Program-made: the position numbers and the translations under genes | Origin: an uncultured Eggerthellaceae bacterium | Lineage (GTDB): Bacteria > Actinomycetota > Coriobacteriia > Coriobacteriales > Eggerthellaceae | Direction of reading: 5' to 3' | Assembly (NCBI GenBank): GCA_944321455.1 | Contig: CALULI010000002.1 | Span: 213,803 to 277,802, forward strand | Length of the DNA stretch: 64,000 nucleotides | Notes under the pieces: generated by a model | Seen by the model: the letters and a program-made list of their open reading frames with translations, nothing else | The model's database searches: none | What the model was told of the DNA's origin: nothing | Shown here: positions 36,510-44,346 of the stretch, piece after piece | How the letters are laid out: every line of letters starts with the position of its first letter | How positions within the stretch are numbered: the first letter of the stretch is position 1

Positions 36510-36881
36510 GAAACGACTCCCTCCTATAGCGGTAAGCATCTCCCACTTACCTACCGCATGTAACATTCTCAAAGAAGTTGTTTTCTACCAACCTGAAAAT
36601 CAGAAACAATAATTCGTCATACCGAACCCCAAAACCAGGAGTTCAAACAACCCTTCAAAACTCTTTAGTTAAATGCTTTAACAACAAATCAATAGAGATT
36701 TAAAAAATAATATAGTTTCACGTAATATTATCATGATTTATCACGCCTGATCAACCAACTAAAACATGTTTTTAAACAAATGCAATTTAACAAACACCAA
36801 CAAAGAAAAAACAGGCTGGAAATGCTTCCAGCCTGTTTTATTATCAGAGCGCTTATTGCTTAGCAGCAATAAAGCATGCCA
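36510..36881. other. AT-rich upstream region of the adhesin gene
   Basis: About 370 bases without a gene, strongly AT-rich between 36590 and 36800. It must hold the minus-strand promoter of the giant adhesin, but I see no convincing -35/-10 pair. The right end contains the terminator of the OYE-type gene (36808-36839). Confidence 0.6.
36808..36839 (-). terminator. Intrinsic terminator of the OYE-type gene
   Basis: A perfect 14-bp stem (36808-36821 with 36826-36839) with a four-base loop. On the minus strand it ends in a T-rich tract. It separates the reductase gene from the adhesin promoter region. Confidence 0.9.
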
Positions 36882-38807
36882 CTAGATCTGCATAGCTGCC
36901 GCATATGCTTCAGCCGTTGCATCCAACGCACGACGAGCACGAACAGCATCGCCAATAACGTGAACTTCCTTGCCCAGCTTCTCAAGCTCTTCACCAAATG
37001 GTTCATAGTTTCTAAAGCCCATGGAAAGAATAACGGAATCAAAGCCACGAATTTCATGATGCTGCCCATCAGGGGATTCATATTCAACGCCATCCTCGAA
37101 GAACTTGCATACTTTAGCGTCATTGATAGAAATAACGCCATATTCATCGAAGTCCTTCATAACAAACTTACGATGTTCGTTGATCATGTCTGCACCCATG
37201 GAGTCACGGAATTCAACCAGCGTTACGTCATGGAGCTGCTCACCCAAGAATGCAGCAATCTCGCAGCCAACCATGCCGCCACCAACAACCAAAACCTTCT
37301 TGCCAGCTTGGCGCTTGCCAGCAAGCAGTTCGTCGCCATGAATAATGGAAGGATCATCAATTCCCTCAATAGGCAAAATAAGCGTCTTAGCACCCGTTGC
37401 AACAAACACAACATCAGGATCTTCAGCCTTGATAAAGTCAAGGTCAACTTCCTTGTTCAAGACAACCTTAACGCCTGCCTTTTCGCAGCGAACTATATAG
37501 CTGCGAATCATGTTGGTAATATCGCCCTTGCCTGGAGGGAATGCAGCCAGGCGCATGTTGCCACCAAGGGTATCAGTTGCTTCATAGAGGGTTACGTCGT
37601 GGCCGCGCTCTGCGCTAATAAACGCTGCTGCCATACCAGCAACACCGCCACCAACAACCATGACCTTGCGCTTGTTTTGAGCACAAGGACAACCGTCAAC
37701 TTCATGACCTAAGAAAGGATTGGTCAAGCAGCGAATAGGTTCACCTGCATACATCTTTGCAACGCAGCCCTGAAGACATGCAATGCAAGGAATAACATCT
37801 TCGAGACGATCCTGCAGTGCCTTTTCTGGCATGTGAGGATCCGCCAGAGACTGACGACCAAATGCAACTAAGTCTGCATGACCATCCTCAACCATCAATT
37901 CTGCAAACCAAGGATCGGTATAACGACCAACCGTGATAACAGGAGTGCTTACCGCTTCTTTGATTTCTGCGACCAATTCAGCAGAAAAACCTGCATGGAT
38001 GGTGGTTGGAGCCCACATATATTCGTCACGAATATGGACAGAACGGGAAACGTGCAAGCCGTCAACACCGCAGCGCTCAAGATAGCGAGCAATAACAGCA
38101 GAATCGTGAACGTCAAGACCACCTAAAACTTCATCAGAACTGTTGATACGAGCAAGAACCGCAACCTTATCACCAACACGCTTCTTTACTTCCTCAACAA
38201 TTAAACGAGGAAAACGCATGCGATTTTCAAAGCTGCCACCAAATTCGTCAACACGCTTGTTAGTGCGAGGAGACATAAATGAGCTCACCAAATAACCGTG
38301 TGCCATGTGGATTTCTACCGCATCAGCACCACCCTTCATAGCGCGCTCAGCTGCATCACCATAGCCTTTGACCAGCTCATATACGCGAGCCGTTGGTACT
38401 TCCTCAGGAATGTCACGGCCGTATTCAGAAGGAATAGGAGAAGCTGCCTGAATAGGTGCACCAGCGTTTTTAGCATTGCCTTCAGGACCAGCGTTTTGAA
38501 GCTGAATAGATACTTTAGCGCCCTCCTTGTGGCATGCTTCCGTAATACGACGCAAGCTTTCAATGCTTGAATCATCATAGAGGCAAGGCTTGCGAGGGCC
38601 GCCTTTAGCGCCCTGATGAACAACTGTTGCTTCAATGGTGATCAAACCAAACTGACCCTTTGCACGTTCAGCATAGTAAGCAACCGATTGATCAGACCAG
38701 GTGCCATCCGTATTGGCAAAGTTATTGCCCATTGGAGGTACAACAAAGCGGTTCTTAACCGTCATGGGGCCAATTTCAATTGGCGAAAACATAGCGGTAT
38801 ATTCCAT
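36882..38807 (-). CDS. Old-Yellow-Enzyme/FAD Fe-S oxidoreductase
   Basis: 641 residues with the 2,4-dienoyl-CoA-reductase-type architecture. An FMN-binding TIM barrel (about 1-340) carries the active-site segment EIHMAHGYLVSSF. A [4Fe-4S] motif CIACLQGC...C (about 344-363) follows, then FAD- and NAD(P)-binding Rossmann folds (GGGVAGMAAAF and GGGMVGCEIAAF). Electrons pass from NAD(P)H via FAD and Fe-S to FMN and then to an alpha,beta-unsaturated substrate. Relatives in gut anaerobes include BaiCD/BaiH bile-acid reductases, daidzein reductase and fatty-acid enoate reductases; the actual substrate is unknown. AGAGGA precedes the ATG. It has its own terminator and lies downstream of two sugar isomerase genes on the same strand. 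Confidence 0.9.
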   Translation of the reverse strand: MEYTAMFSPIEIGPMTVKNRFVVPPMGNNFANTDGTWSDQSVAYYAERAKGQFGLITIEATVVHQGAKGGPRKPCLYDDSSIESLRRITEACHKEGAKVSIQLQNAGPEGNAKNAGAPIQAASPIPSEYGRDIPEEVPTARVYELVKGYGDAAERAMKGGADAVEIHMAHGYLVSSFMSPRTNKRVDEFGGSFENRMRFPRLIVEEVKKRVGDKVAVLARINSSDEVLGGLDVHDSAVIARYLERCGVDGLHVSRSVHIRDEYMWAPTTIHAGFSAELVAEIKEAVSTPVITVGRYTDPWFAELMVEDGHADLVAFGRQSLADPHMPEKALQDRLEDVIPCIACLQGCVAKMYAGEPIRCLTNPFLGHEVDGCPCAQNKRKVMVVGGGVAGMAAAFISAERGHDVTLYEATDTLGGNMRLAAFPPGKGDITNMIRSYIVRCEKAGVKVVLNKEVDLDFIKAEDPDVVFVATGAKTLILPIEGIDDPSIIHGDELLAGKRQAGKKVLVVGGGMVGCEIAAFLGEQLHDVTLVEFRDSMGADMINEHRKFVMKDFDEYGVISINDAKVCKFFEDGVEYESPDGQHHEIRGFDSVILSMGFRNYEPFGEELEKLGKEVHVIGDAVRARRALDATAEAYAAAMQI

Positions 38808-39001
38808 ACAGTTTTCCTCTTTTCTCTTTCCTTTAGATCACATCTGCATCTTGATGCAGCTTGCTTCATTTCCACTTGCGTGCTTTAACGTACGCGCCCA
38901 TCGGTACACATGAACTTCAGCTCACGTACTTTTTTGCACACCTATTTGCTCATGTGTGCGTTTAATCCACGCGTTTAATACATGCTCTATTCTGCGGGGG
39001 T

Positions 39002-39802
39002 TTATTCTTCGCCCATAACGCGCTTGGCAGCCTGCAGCGCTCGACGCGCATGCTCTTCAAGCCCCAATTCGCCCAAGCGTTTCATGTGAGGAACCTCAAC
39101 GCCGCGAACCACCCAGGGAATCTGGTCAATAATTTCCTTGATAGGAATTGCGCCTTCGCCTGGATAGAGACGCTCAGCACGACCATCATGAACTAAGGTT
39201 TCATTGTCCGTTGGAATTTCCGCTACGCAATCGCAAAGGTGTGCGTAATTAAACCATTCGCGCGGCAATCCCTGTAGAACATCCATATCGTTACGGGAGC
39301 GATAATAATGAAGTACGTCAATAACAAGCCCAACATTTTCACGGCCTGATTCTTTAATCAAACGAGCTGCCGTTGCCACATCAGGCATGCAAGACCACGT
39401 TACAGGTTCAATACTGACGCGCATATCGTATTGCGCAGCTAAATCACACAGTTCTGCATACTTTTCAAGCACATAGTTATACTCGGTAGACCAGATACCC
39501 GAAAGCAAAAACTTAACACCCAGTTCTGCTGCCGCCTCAAGAGCTGGCTCATATTCTTTAACATCCAAGCCATCACGAATAACAGCGTTTTCGGTGTCAT
39601 TAAAAATGATGCCTGTTTCATCAAGCGCTTGTTTGGTTTGTTTAAGCAATTCCTTGTCTTTAGCTATATCAAAAGGAATTTCACCTTCAAGATTCATAGG
39701 AATTGTTCGCAGGCTAACTGCATCATAGCCCGCACGAGCAGCTGTACGAATAAACTCAGGTGGTGGACATGAAATGTCACTTAAATGCACAAGCGAATAC
39801 AT
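39002..39802 (-). CDS. TIM-barrel sugar phosphate isomerase/epimerase-like protein
   Basis: 266 residues, AP-endonuclease-2-like xylose-isomerase TIM barrel (IolE/IolI/UxaE relatives). Expected metal ligands are seen as Glu in RVSIEPVTW, Asp in LVIDVLHYYRS, His in NYAHLCDC, and a final Glu in VRGVEVPHM. Such enzymes isomerise or dehydrate keto-sugars and polyols using a divalent metal. AAGAAGG precedes the ATG. It follows the other isomerase gene after a hairpin. A 194-base gap separates it from the OYE gene. The substrate is not deducible. Confidence 0.82.
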   Translation of the reverse strand: MYSLVHLSDISCPPPEFIRTAARAGYDAVSLRTIPMNLEGEIPFDIAKDKELLKQTKQALDETGIIFNDTENAVIRDGLDVKEYEPALEAAAELGVKFLLSGIWSTEYNYVLEKYAELCDLAAQYDMRVSIEPVTWSCMPDVATAARLIKESGRENVGLVIDVLHYYRSRNDMDVLQGLPREWFNYAHLCDCVAEIPTDNETLVHDGRAERLYPGEGAIPIKEIIDQIPWVVRGVEVPHMKRLGELGLEEHARRALQAAKRVMGEE

Positions 39803-39836
39803 GACTGCCTTCTTTCAATCACTACAACCGATAAAG

Positions 39837-39861
39837 AATGGAGAGCATTACGCTCTCCATT
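39837..39861 (-). terminator. Hairpin between the two isomerase genes
   Basis: A perfect 10-bp stem (39837-39846 with 39852-39861) and five-base loop lie nine bases after the first isomerase stop. On the minus strand the next bases are CTTTATC, only weakly U-rich, so partial read-through into the second isomerase is plausible. Confidence 0.7.
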
Positions 39862-39869
39862 GTCATAAT

Positions 39870-40709
39870 TTATTCAGCTGACATCTCAGGCCATGCTTCA
39901 GCAATAACTTTTGCCGTATGTTCATACGTATAAGCTGCTGCTTCAGCAACACCATGAGAGAGAATCTCATCAGAAATAACTTCAACGCCAATAACTTTTG
40001 GATCAACACCTGCATCCTTGATCATCTTCAAGAAGCCTGCCGTATCCTTAGAGCCGGTACCTGGGGCCAAACGATCATGCATAGATTCATCACGAAGAAT
40101 AGATGCAGCATAAGGGCGCTCGTAAGCATCGTTAATCTGGATAGAAATAACTTTCTTAGCCTGCTCTTTGGTCAAGAGATTATAAGGCTGATCAGCACGT
40201 ACCCAGTGCCATGTATCAAGAATCATAGCAGCGTTATCGCAGCCTGATCCTTCAACAACAGCCCATGCTTTTTCCAGATTTGGAATGCCAGAGTAAGGCA
40301 TTGGCTCGACGCCAATGATGTACTTGCCAGCACGCTGACACAGCTCCTTGAGCTTTTGAGCGGTATAGTCAACAGGATAGTCTTCCATAAGACCAGCGTT
40401 AATGTGACCTACACCAAACAGATCGCACATGTGGAAGCAAATTTGCTCCTTGTACATCTGCTCATAGGAGCGTTCCTCTTCAGCCCACAGCGTAATGTAT
40501 TCAACTTCAGTTACTTTAATGTTGTACTTATCAAGAATAGCTAAGATATCTTCATCATGAAGACCTTCAGCCAACGCATCAACATAAGTCTCTGCGCGCA
40601 AGCCAATTCCCTCATAGCCTGCTTCTTTTGCTGCTTTGACACGTTCTTCAAAACTGCAAACGTCACCCAACGTCCATGAGCTAACCGTAATAGGATTTTT
40701 CTTAGACAC
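39870..40709 (-). CDS. TIM-barrel sugar phosphate isomerase/epimerase-like protein
   Basis: 279 residues of the same fold as its neighbour but only distantly similar. Metal-site candidates are Glu in IIGVEPMPYSG, Asp and His in MILDTWHWVRAD, and Glu in VIGVEVISDE. The start is GTG 40709 with AAGGAGG five bases upstream. As first gene of the isomerase pair, its promoter region contains the palindrome at 40808-40820. Some relatives act as the catalytic subunit of C-glycoside deglycosidases, but the small partner subunit (DUF6379) is not in the window, so a plain isomerase role is equally likely. Confidence 0.82.
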   Translation of the reverse strand: MSKKNPITVSSWTLGDVCSFEERVKAAKEAGYEGIGLRAETYVDALAEGLHDEDILAILDKYNIKVTEVEYITLWAEEERSYEQMYKEQICFHMCDLFGVGHINAGLMEDYPVDYTAQKLKELCQRAGKYIIGVEPMPYSGIPNLEKAWAVVEGSGCDNAAMILDTWHWVRADQPYNLLTKEQAKKVISIQINDAYERPYAASILRDESMHDRLAPGTGSKDTAGFLKMIKDAGVDPKVIGVEVISDEILSHGVAEAAAYTYEHTAKVIAEAWPEMSAE

Positions 40710-40805
40710 CTTATCCTCCTTGTTCCATCTGATCTTTCAGATCGATTAAACAATAGAACAGGAAAATGAACACGTCCATAATTAAGTTGATGAAATTTGA
40801 GGGAA

Positions 40806-40820
40806 TTACAAAAATTTTGT
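40806..40820. promoter_or_regulatory. Possible operator upstream of the isomerase genes
   Basis: The palindrome ACAAAA-A-TTTTGT at 40808-40820 overlaps the 11-base string TTACAAAAATT (40806-40816). The same 11 bases occur at 60191-60201 upstream of the MocA-type gene. This suggests a shared regulator but is based on only two sites in AT-rich DNA. Confidence 0.35.
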
Positions 40821-40888
40821 TTTAGATACCGAATAACCAAAAAGATTGAAATACCTTTATGTGTTACAGGGGAGTTTTGCTATAGTAA

Positions 40889-41383
40889 TCAGTTTTTATC
40901 TTTTTTTGTAAGTGGTGCGCCTCTGCGGTACAATTCGGCTTCGATAGTCTCAACCAAAAACGGGACGCGCTCCGCCACTTTTGGTGTCAAACCTACCGTA
41001 AATTCAGCGGGCTCCATGTTCTCAATCTGCATGCCATAGCAAAGCCCTTCTGCGGTATAACCCAGCATAGCAGCCGCATCAAACAGGTCCGCTAACTTAA
41101 GATCATGAAGCGAAAAGGTTGCTCCTGTTGTACGCGCCACGTCTTCAGGCAGGTAGCGAAATACCGTACCGGGTTCTTGGTCGGTGCCATCAACGGCATC
41201 AACGGTCATAATCAGATCGTATTCGTTGACTTTAGAGATCATATCCATGCTCATGCAGCCCACATCATAGAGGTCTACATTGTCAGGAATGTCGTACGTT
41301 TTAATAATTTCGTCATAGACAGCTGGTGCTATCCCATCGTCAAGCATCAAGCGATTGCCGACAAAAAATACCGCGATTTTCAT
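40889..41383 (-). CDS. [NiFe] hydrogenase maturation protease
   Basis: 164 residues of the HyaD/HycI family. The N-terminal GNRLMLDDGIAP motif (residues 9-20) contains the first nickel ligand (acidic residue). VDAVDG supplies the second and SLHD supplies the His. These proteases sense nickel in the large-subunit precursor and remove its C-terminal tail after the last His of the active-site motif. The cognate substrate is very likely the large subunit at 42658-44346, whose tail is 20 residues long. The gene follows the small membrane protein by four bases, in a unit separated from the hydrogenase operon by a terminator. Confidence 0.9.
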   Translation of the reverse strand: MKIAVFFVGNRLMLDDGIAPAVYDEIIKTYDIPDNVDLYDVGCMSMDMISKVNEYDLIMTVDAVDGTDQEPGTVFRYLPEDVARTTGATFSLHDLKLADLFDAAAMLGYTAEGLCYGMQIENMEPAEFTVGLTPKVAERVPFLVETIEAELYRRGAPLTKKDKN

Positions 41384-41387
41384 GGCT

Positions 41388-41816
41388 CTATCCTAAGGTA
41401 TGACGAATAACAAGGTTGTAATACGTTGCGCCAATAATCATTGCTAAAGCAAGAAGGCCCATAGCTACAGCCCAGATTTTCTGACGTTTTTTGTATTCTT
41501 CTAAAGTCTTGCCACGATCAAGCGCTCGAGCTGCCGCATATCCTTGAGAAATACGAGCAAATAAGACAGTAATGACGGCAAGCAGGATGGCGACAATAGC
41601 CGAAAAAACAATAGCTAAAGGAGACGGATTAGAATAGGCGGAATAGAACAGATTATCCGCAAAAAGCCAAAGAGGATAATACAGAATAGTAACCCAGATA
41701 CCATTGGCGGGACCCCAGATTGGAGGCATAAACAACGCCGCAAGATTAATAGGCGGCAAAGCCTTGAGAAGCTGGTTGCGATACTTGATTTCTTTCTGTT
41801 CTTCTTTGTTGCTCAT
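41388..41816 (-). CDS. Small membrane protein beside the hydrogenase operon
   Basis: 142 residues from ATG 41816; an upstream in-frame TTG at 41846 is possible. A charged N-terminus is followed by a PPxWGPANGIW-like segment resembling DUF2628-type membrane proteins and three to four hydrophobic segments. It sits between the hydrogenase operon terminator and the maturation protease, with a four-base gap to the latter. Roles in hydrogenase assembly are possible but unproven. No ribosome-binding site is seen, and a -10-like box lies just upstream (see 41823). Confidence 0.65.
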   Translation of the reverse strand: MSNKEEQKEIKYRNQLLKALPPINLAALFMPPIWGPANGIWVTILYYPLWLFADNLFYSAYSNPSPLAIVFSAIVAILLAVITVLFARISQGYAAARALDRGKTLEEYKKRQKIWAVAMGLLALAMIIGATYYNLVIRHTLG

Positions 41817-41822
41817 ACAAGC

Positions 41823-41828
41823 ATTATA
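41823..41828 (-). promoter_or_regulatory. -10 box of a possibly leaderless promoter
   Basis: A perfect TATAAT on the minus strand ends six bases before the ATG at 41816. Transcription would then start on or near the A of the ATG, and no Shine-Dalgarno is present. The -35 region is poor. It lies downstream of the hydrogenase terminator, where a new promoter is required. Confidence 0.4.
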
Positions 41829-41901
41829 AAAATCCCGCTGCGCCAAAAATGGAGTGATTCGCCAGCGGTTTAATACGTCGGCAGAACTAACGCCACAAAC
41901 G

Positions 41902-41929
41902 AAAAGCGGACTCCGAAGAGTCCGCTTTT
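41902..41929 (-). terminator. Terminator of the hydrogenase operon
   Basis: A 12-bp perfect stem (41902-41913 with 41918-41929) with a UUCG loop on the minus strand and a T-run in the 3' arm. It lies 35 bases after the cytochrome b stop. Confidence 0.9.
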
Positions 41930-41964
41930 GCTTGAAGCATATCTGTTAGCTACAGATATGTGAA

Positions 41965-42657
41965 TTAGTGAGCATCTACGCTGGTGTCTTCGCCAACAAT
42001 AACGTGGCGCTCAGGATCATAAACCTTGCCGCCGTGCTCTTTCTGGAAGAGCATCAACTTAGCAGGAGCAGTACCCTCAATAAATACCAAATAGATATGA
42101 ATCATGCTGAAGCAGATGAATACGAACATCATGAAGTAGTGGATGATTCGCATAGACATCATGCCACCAACCAAATTCGTACCTGCTGCGAACAGCGTCC
42201 ATTCAGACGTTGGGATCCAGAGACAGAATCCGGTGTAAGCCATGATAATAATCAAGAAAGCAACACCAAGATAGGAAATCTTCTGAGGTACACCAAGCTT
42301 AGCTGACAGTGGGTGATCCTTCTTAATGAAAAGATAATACTTAACCCAAGGAATCAGCTGATGCCTGTTGTCCTTCTGAGGAAGCCACGTCTTGTAGTCG
42401 CGAACCATGTTACGCGTACCACCCGTAGGTGCAGACGTAAGCAGGAATGCCAGGACAATACGCACAATGCAATTCAGGAACAACACGATGCCGCAGAAAA
42501 CATGCAGACCACGTGCTACACCGGTAAGTGCTGCCCAAAATGGGAAGTGAATAAGAAAACCGGTGAGGATCAGCAAAGCCATGCAGCACAGGTTAATCCA
42601 GTGAGTGATTGCGAATGGCAGCGGATGAGCCTGGCGATAATGAGCCAAATGTGCCAT
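41965..42657 (-). CDS. [NiFe] hydrogenase cytochrome b subunit
   Basis: 230 residues with four main membrane helices and the N-terminal charged strand typical of HyaC/HydC-type b-cytochromes. Histidines suited to bind two b-hemes occur in the first (FAITHWINL), second (GLHVFCG) and last helices (IIHYFMMF and MIHIYLV). It anchors the catalytic dimer and passes electrons to membrane quinones. The ATG directly follows the large-subunit stop (TAA then ATG). The operon order small-large-cytochrome b is standard for group 1 uptake hydrogenases. Confidence 0.93.
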   Translation of the reverse strand: MAHLAHYRQAHPLPFAITHWINLCCMALLILTGFLIHFPFWAALTGVARGLHVFCGIVLFLNCIVRIVLAFLLTSAPTGGTRNMVRDYKTWLPQKDNRHQLIPWVKYYLFIKKDHPLSAKLGVPQKISYLGVAFLIIIMAYTGFCLWIPTSEWTLFAAGTNLVGGMMSMRIIHYFMMFVFICFSMIHIYLVFIEGTAPAKLMLFQKEHGGKVYDPERHVIVGEDTSVDAH

Positions 42658-44346
42658 TTACTTCACCCCCCAAGGGCTGGTAACCGTTTCAAAGTGCTTA
42701 CCCGTAGAAGGTTCAGAGATATGAACTGCACAAGCGGTGCAAGGGTCAAACGAATGAACCGTACGGAGAGCATTGATAGGCATATCAAGATCTGCAACAG
42801 GAGTACCAATAAGTGCCTGTTCCATAGGACCAGGAACACCTTCAGCGTCACGAGGAGCAATATTCCACGTAGTAGGAATAATAATCTGATAGCCCGTAAT
42901 CTTGCCGTTGTTAACATGCTCGGTGTGATAGAGAGCACCACGAGGAGCTTCCCAGAAGCCCGTGCCGTCACCAGTAATCGTAGAAGGTGAACGGAAGTAC
43001 TCGCTGTCGCCGCCCTTGATAGCTTCGATCAGTTCGTCAACCCAATCGCACATCAAGTTAGCGATATAGAGGCTTTCAACCTGACGAGCTGCAACACGGC
43101 CGAGCGTAGACTGCAGCTGAGGAATGGTTAAACCAAGCTCAGCGCAAAGACCATCAAGCGTGGACTTGATGAATTCGTTACCGCGCAGATAAGCTGCGAG
43201 AACACGAGAGAATGGACCAGCTTCCATGCACTTGCCGTCATAGCTAGGAGCCTTTGACCACGTGTAACGATCAGAAATTTCACCAATTTCGTGACCATTA
43301 GCTTCATGCAAGGTGCCTTCTTTGTAGTACTCGGTAAACAGTGGCTTGGTCTCACCTTCGCGAGGATTGAGATCAGAATCACCTTCGTACCAGGAGTGAC
43401 CAACATATTCCTTGATGAGGTCTTCGTTAACTTCAGAAAGCTGAAGCTGTTCATTAATAACGCCAGAAGGAAGATAACGATCAGCCATCTGGAAGGATTC
43501 GCGCTCAAATACACCCCAAGCAACGTAACGACCGCAGCCCTTACCAAAGTTAAGAGCATCAAGGTAATAAGGAACGATTGCCTTGGTGTCAGGAATCATG
43601 GTTGCAGCAATCCAGTCACGTACTTCGTGAACAAGAGACCACAGATCGTCAAGCTTTTCTTCGGTAGGAACGAAAGACGTACCACCAGGAACAAGCGTCA
43701 TAACATGAGGCATCTTGCCACCGAGCAAGCCGCAGATCTCAGAAGCCTTAGACTGCATAGTCAGTGCTTCAATGTAGTGAGCAGTGCAGATAAGGTCAAG
43801 CTCTGGAGGAAGCTTATACTCCGTGTCAGCCTGGCCATTCTTAAACCAGTTGCCTGAGAAGATAGAAAGCTGACCATTTTCAGCAAACTTGGTAAGACGC
43901 TGAGCCAAAGCCTTGAGGTCAGACTGGCAAGAAGTTCCTGCAGCCTCAACAAGGTCATATGCATCAGCAATGTTTGCATTCAGTGCATTCAGTGGGTTTA
44001 CGTAGTCAAGTGCTGCCAACGTATAGAACCAAAGAATGTGGCTGTGAAGGAACTGACCGCCTTCAATGAGGTTACGGATAATACGAGCATTGTTAGGAAT
44101 GGTAATACCGTAAGCCTTTTCAGCAGCAATAGAAGATGCATGTGCGTGAGAAACAGGGCAAACACCACAAATACGCTGCACGATGTGAGCAGCATCTTCA
44201 GGGGTACGATCTTGAACAACAAGTTCCATACCACGGAAGCATCCACCAGACATCCAAGCGTTCGTTACAACGCCATTTTCAACTTCCATTTCTGCACGAA
44301 GATGACCTTCGATTCGAGTAATTGGGTCGATGATAGAACGTGCCAT
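42658..44346 (-). CDS. [NiFe] hydrogenase large (catalytic) subunit
   Basis: 562 residues. The active-site cysteines are in RICGVC (Cys60, Cys63) followed by PVSHAHA, and in DPCTACAVH (Cys536, Cys539, His542). A 20-residue tail after His542 would be removed by the maturation protease encoded at 40889-41383. It contains the Ni-Fe(CN)2CO centre that splits H2. The ATG overlaps the small-subunit stop by one base (TAATG), so the two are coupled. It most resembles group 1 membrane-bound uptake enzymes. Accessory hyp genes are not in the window. Confidence 0.97.
   Translation of the reverse strand: MARSIIDPITRIEGHLRAEMEVENGVVTNAWMSGGCFRGMELVVQDRTPEDAAHIVQRICGVCPVSHAHASSIAAEKAYGITIPNNARIIRNLIEGGQFLHSHILWFYTLAALDYVNPLNALNANIADAYDLVEAAGTSCQSDLKALAQRLTKFAENGQLSIFSGNWFKNGQADTEYKLPPELDLICTAHYIEALTMQSKASEICGLLGGKMPHVMTLVPGGTSFVPTEEKLDDLWSLVHEVRDWIAATMIPDTKAIVPYYLDALNFGKGCGRYVAWGVFERESFQMADRYLPSGVINEQLQLSEVNEDLIKEYVGHSWYEGDSDLNPREGETKPLFTEYYKEGTLHEANGHEIGEISDRYTWSKAPSYDGKCMEAGPFSRVLAAYLRGNEFIKSTLDGLCAELGLTIPQLQSTLGRVAARQVESLYIANLMCDWVDELIEAIKGGDSEYFRSPSTITGDGTGFWEAPRGALYHTEHVNNGKITGYQIIIPTTWNIAPRDAEGVPGPMEQALIGTPVADLDMPINALRTVHSFDPCTACAVHISEPSTGKHFETVTSPWGVK

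Noticed and set aside
42313..42990. Plus-strand frame of 225 codons over the hydrogenase genes
   Set aside because: It overlaps the large subunit and cytochrome b in antisense, has no motifs and no ribosome-binding site.
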